From: Hymenobacter siberiensis
GTDB taxonomy: Bacteria > Bacteroidota > Bacteroidia > Cytophagales > Hymenobacteraceae
Direction of reading: 5' to 3'
NCBI RefSeq assembly: GCF_018967845.1
Contig: NZ_JAHLZZ010000001.1
Span: forward strand, 496,001 to 560,000
DNA length: 64,000 bases
The notes under the pieces are model-generated. The model made no database searches and was not told where the DNA came from. It worked only from the letters and a program-made list of their open reading frames with translations. How positions within the stretch are numbered: the stretch's first letter is position 1; each line of letters starts with the position of its first letter. This document shows positions 62,086-64,000 of the stretch, in pieces. Both the position numbers and the translations under genes were made by a program.

Positions 62086-62111
62086 GCTGGGTAGAATAGG
62101 TCGGTAAAAAG

Positions 62112-62216
62112 AACGTCATGCTGAGCGCGGTCGAAGCATCTCGCGTGCAATAGTAAACCCATTCGATTGAGTTACTACCACACGCGAGATGCTTCGGCTA
62201 CGCTCAGCATAACGTT
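62112..62216. repeat. Dispersed palindrome, full copy 2, acting as terminator
   Basis: Arms 62112-62147 and 62181-62216 (36 bases) are inverted repeats with about four mismatches; the loop contains ATTGAGTTACTACCA as in copy 1. Seven T follow the right arm, so it doubles as the terminator between the convergent M13 and histidine kinase genes. Confidence 0.88.
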
Positions 62217-62241
62217 TTTTTTAGCCCTTTCGGTATCGCGC

Positions 62242-64000
62242 CTACTTCGCCGCCGGCAGGCTCACCGTCACGTTGGTACCCGCGCCGGGGCGGCTCTGAA
62301 TCACCAGTGTGCCGCCGTGCCGGTGCACGAAGGCACGGCACAGTGCCAGGCCCAAACCCAGGCCGGTGGATTGGGGCATGAGGGACGGCTCGGGCAGCGC
62401 CGAGCCGCTCATGAGCGATGAAACGGTGGCGGCGCTCATGCCCGGCCCGGTGTCGGTGCAGCTGAGCAGGACCATGCGGGGGTCGTCGGGGTCGGGGGCG
62501 GCTTCGAGGTAGACGTGGCCGCCGGCGGGCATGAATTTCAGGGCGTTGCCCACCAGATTACGCAGAATGGTGCGGGTCATGTTGCGGTCGGCCAGCAGGC
62601 GCAGGCTGGGGGAAGCAGCCATGGTGATATGCTGCCAGCTGGCGGCCGCCGTGGTCTGGTACAGGGCCTGGCACTCGGCAAACAGGTCCGTTACCAGCAG
62701 GGGCGTGGGGCGGCACTCCAGCTCGCCGGTCTGGCTCACGGCCCAGTTCAACACGTTGTCGAGCAGGTGGTTGAGGCTTTCGGAGGCCTGGCGCACCAGG
62801 GCGGGCAGGCGGGCCAGGCCGGCCTGGTCATTCTGGGCAATGTAGGAATCAATGAGGCTGGTGACGCCGGCAAAGGCCGTGACCGGGCCACGCAGGTCGT
62901 GGGCCACAATGGCGTAGAGCTTGTCTTTGAACACGGCCACGGTGCGCAGCTCCTCCGAGGCCTTTTCCAGGGCGCGGTTGTTGGCGGCCAGGGCGGTGCG
63001 GCTGCGGCGCAGGTTGCGGTGCAGGTACACGGCCACCAGCAAGCCCAAAGCCAGAACAGCCACGGCCGCGCCCAGCAGGCGGTTGTGCCAGCCCTGCTCG
63101 GCCTGCTCGGCCGTGAGCTGGCGCAGCCGCCGGGCCCGCTCCTGGGTTTCGTAGCTGACCTGAGCGGCCGCCAGGGTTTGCATGGTCTGGCGGTTGTTCA
63201 GGGTATCGTTCAGGTCCACGTAGCGCTTGTTCCACTCATAGGCTTCGCGGTAGTGGTCGTACTCTGCCGCTTCGGCCGCCAGAATACTGTAGGCATCAAG
63301 CACCCGCTCCAGGTAGCCGCTTTGGCGCGCGATGCTCAGGGCTTCGCGCACGGCGGCGTCGACGCGGTCAGGCTGGTCGGTCTGGATGTAGTACATCGCA
63401 AACAAAATCAGCTGCTCGGCCTGGTTGCGCATCGCGTGCTGGCGGCGGCTGATGGCCAGCGCCTGCGTGAGCAGCCGTTTCACCCGGGGCAGGCGGCCCA
63501 GCTGCATCTGGTAGGTAGCCAGGCTGGAGAGGTAGGTCGACTCGGCGGTGGAGTCGCTTTGGCGGCGTGCCAGGGCCAGGGCCAGCGAATCGTAGTGCAG
63601 GGCCTGCGACACCTGCCGCCGGTAGAAGAACAGGCTGCCCACGTTGCCCAGCAACTCCATGCGGGAATGCGCCGTGACGCCCGGCCGCGTATGCAGCTGC
63701 AGCGCCCGCTGGTACTGGCGCCAGGCCGTAGTAGAGTCGCCGCGCTCGTGGTAGATGCTGCCCTGCGCCGTGTAGGTGCGCACCAGCGCGTCGGTATCGT
63801 GTTGGGCGCGGGCCAGCTCCTGCGCTTCGCTCAGCAGGTTCAGGGCTTCCGGGCCGTTGGAGAGATTGGCGTAGCAGCTGGCCAGGCTCAGCAGGCTGCG
63901 CAGCAGGCCGGGGGCTTGCTCATCGGCGGGCAGGGTGCGGGCCAGCGCCACGGCGGCCTCGCCGTAGGGCAGGGCGCGGGCGGGCTGCTCGTCGTGCAGC
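62242..64000 (-). CDS. TPR-containing sensor histidine kinase, cut by the window edge
   Basis: The frame is open through the right edge, so the N-terminus is missing; at least 585 residues are visible. The visible N-terminal half is an array of TPR-like helical repeats (SLASCYANLSNGPEALNLLS, TAQGSIYHERGDSTTAWRQY), then one membrane helix (LLGAAVAVLALGLLVAVYLH), a coiled segment and a kinase core. Its motifs are the H box AIVAHDLRGPVT with the phospho-acceptor His, the N box NLVGNALKFMPAGGHVYLEA, G1 DTGPGM and G2 TGLGLGLALCRAFVHRHGGT. This is the Bacteroidota arrangement of periplasmic TPR sensor and HisKA/HATPase. No receiver domain is attached and the partner regulator is not visible. Confidence 0.93.
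   Translation of the reverse strand, partial: LHDEQPARALPYGEAAVALARTLPADEQAPGLLRSLLSLASCYANLSNGPEALNLLSEAQELARAQHDTDALVRTYTAQGSIYHERGDSTTAWRQYQRALQLHTRPGVTAHSRMELLGNVGSLFFYRRQVSQALHYDSLALALARRQSDSTAESTYLSSLATYQMQLGRLPRVKRLLTQALAISRRQHAMRNQAEQLILFAMYYIQTDQPDRVDAAVREALSIARQSGYLERVLDAYSILAAEAAEYDHYREAYEWNKRYVDLNDTLNNRQTMQTLAAAQVSYETQERARRLRQLTAEQAEQGWHNRLLGAAVAVLALGLLVAVYLHRNLRRSRTALAANNRALEKASEELRTVAVFKDKLYAIVAHDLRGPVTAFAGVTSLIDSYIAQNDQAGLARLPALVRQASESLNHLLDNVLNWAVSQTGELECRPTPLLVTDLFAECQALYQTTAAASWQHITMAASPSLRLLADRNMTRTILRNLVGNALKFMPAGGHVYLEAAPDPDDPRMVLLSCTDTGPGMSAATVSSLMSGSALPEPSLMPQSTGLGLGLALCRAFVHRHGGTLVIQSRPGAGTNVTVSLPAAK

Noticed and set aside
1..64000. tRNA or rRNA genes, insertion sequences, prophage and defence islands
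   Set aside because: No cloverleaf-like sequence, transposase, integrase, phage structural gene or defence cassette was recognised.

Overview
The window looks like chromosomal DNA of a high-GC Bacteroidota of the Cytophagales, most likely Hymenobacter or a close relative. Evidence: a full-length SprA (type IX secretion/gliding) in the order maeB-ruvA-sprA-gcvH-vanZ seen in gliding Bacteroidota, DUF4292 and DUF2911 proteins, a CrtD/CruF carotenoid pair, TAnnTTTG-type promoter boxes, few Shine-Dalgarno sequences and several TTG/GTG starts. No rRNA, tRNA, CRISPR array, insertion sequence or prophage was seen.

Layout. 0-5.2 kb: a TonB-dependent receptor broken by a tetranucleotide repeat and an in-frame stop, yicC and a secreted protein. 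5.2-23.5 kb, minus strand: tatA-like x2, gatA, a LysM lytic transglycosylase, maeB, ruvA, sprA, gcvH and a VanZ-M28 peptidase fusion. 23.7-24.7 kb: a GAF-LytTR regulator. 24.9-33.4 kb, minus strand: an envelope block (flippase, dut, sugar nucleotidyltransferase, TPR protein, DUF4292 lipoprotein, EnvC-like factor) plus a crotonase. 33.6-34.7 kb: mscL and a small secreted protein. 34.9-40.3 kb, minus strand: rimP-nusA-infB with a terminator in its leader. 40.5-42.9 kb: DUF2911, selD and a membrane protein. 42.9-50.4 kb: a membrane protein, rbfA, a methyltransferase, an FtsX/LolE-type permease and an SNF2 helicase. 50.5-56.5 kb: a decayed TolB-like gene, an SRPBCC-like protein, a RlmI-type methyltransferase, crtD-cruF and a decayed TetR gene. 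56.5-64 kb: an M28 lipoprotein, a membrane protein, a decayed aldehyde dehydrogenase remnant, a small lipoprotein, an M13 peptidase and a TPR histidine kinase that runs off the edge.

The main themes are outer-envelope biology and protein export (SprA, Tat, murein enzymes, peptidases, flippase), the transcription/translation core operon, and carotenoid tailoring.

The most unusual structural signal is between the genes. Many spacers are filled by long imperfect palindromes whose arms begin or end at, or inside, the neighbouring start or stop codons. Each spacer uses a different simple word (CACGGATTT, GTTAAGAG, AGCTGTTAGC, GTGAGTTGG, GAGGGTAG), yet the architecture is shared. A second, dispersed palindrome family (CATGCTGAGCG / GCATCTCGCGTG) occurs at least twice in full and twice as shorter relatives. 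Four genes carry frameshifts or stops, two of them at simple-sequence tracts, which means phase variation, recent decay or uncorrected sequence errors.
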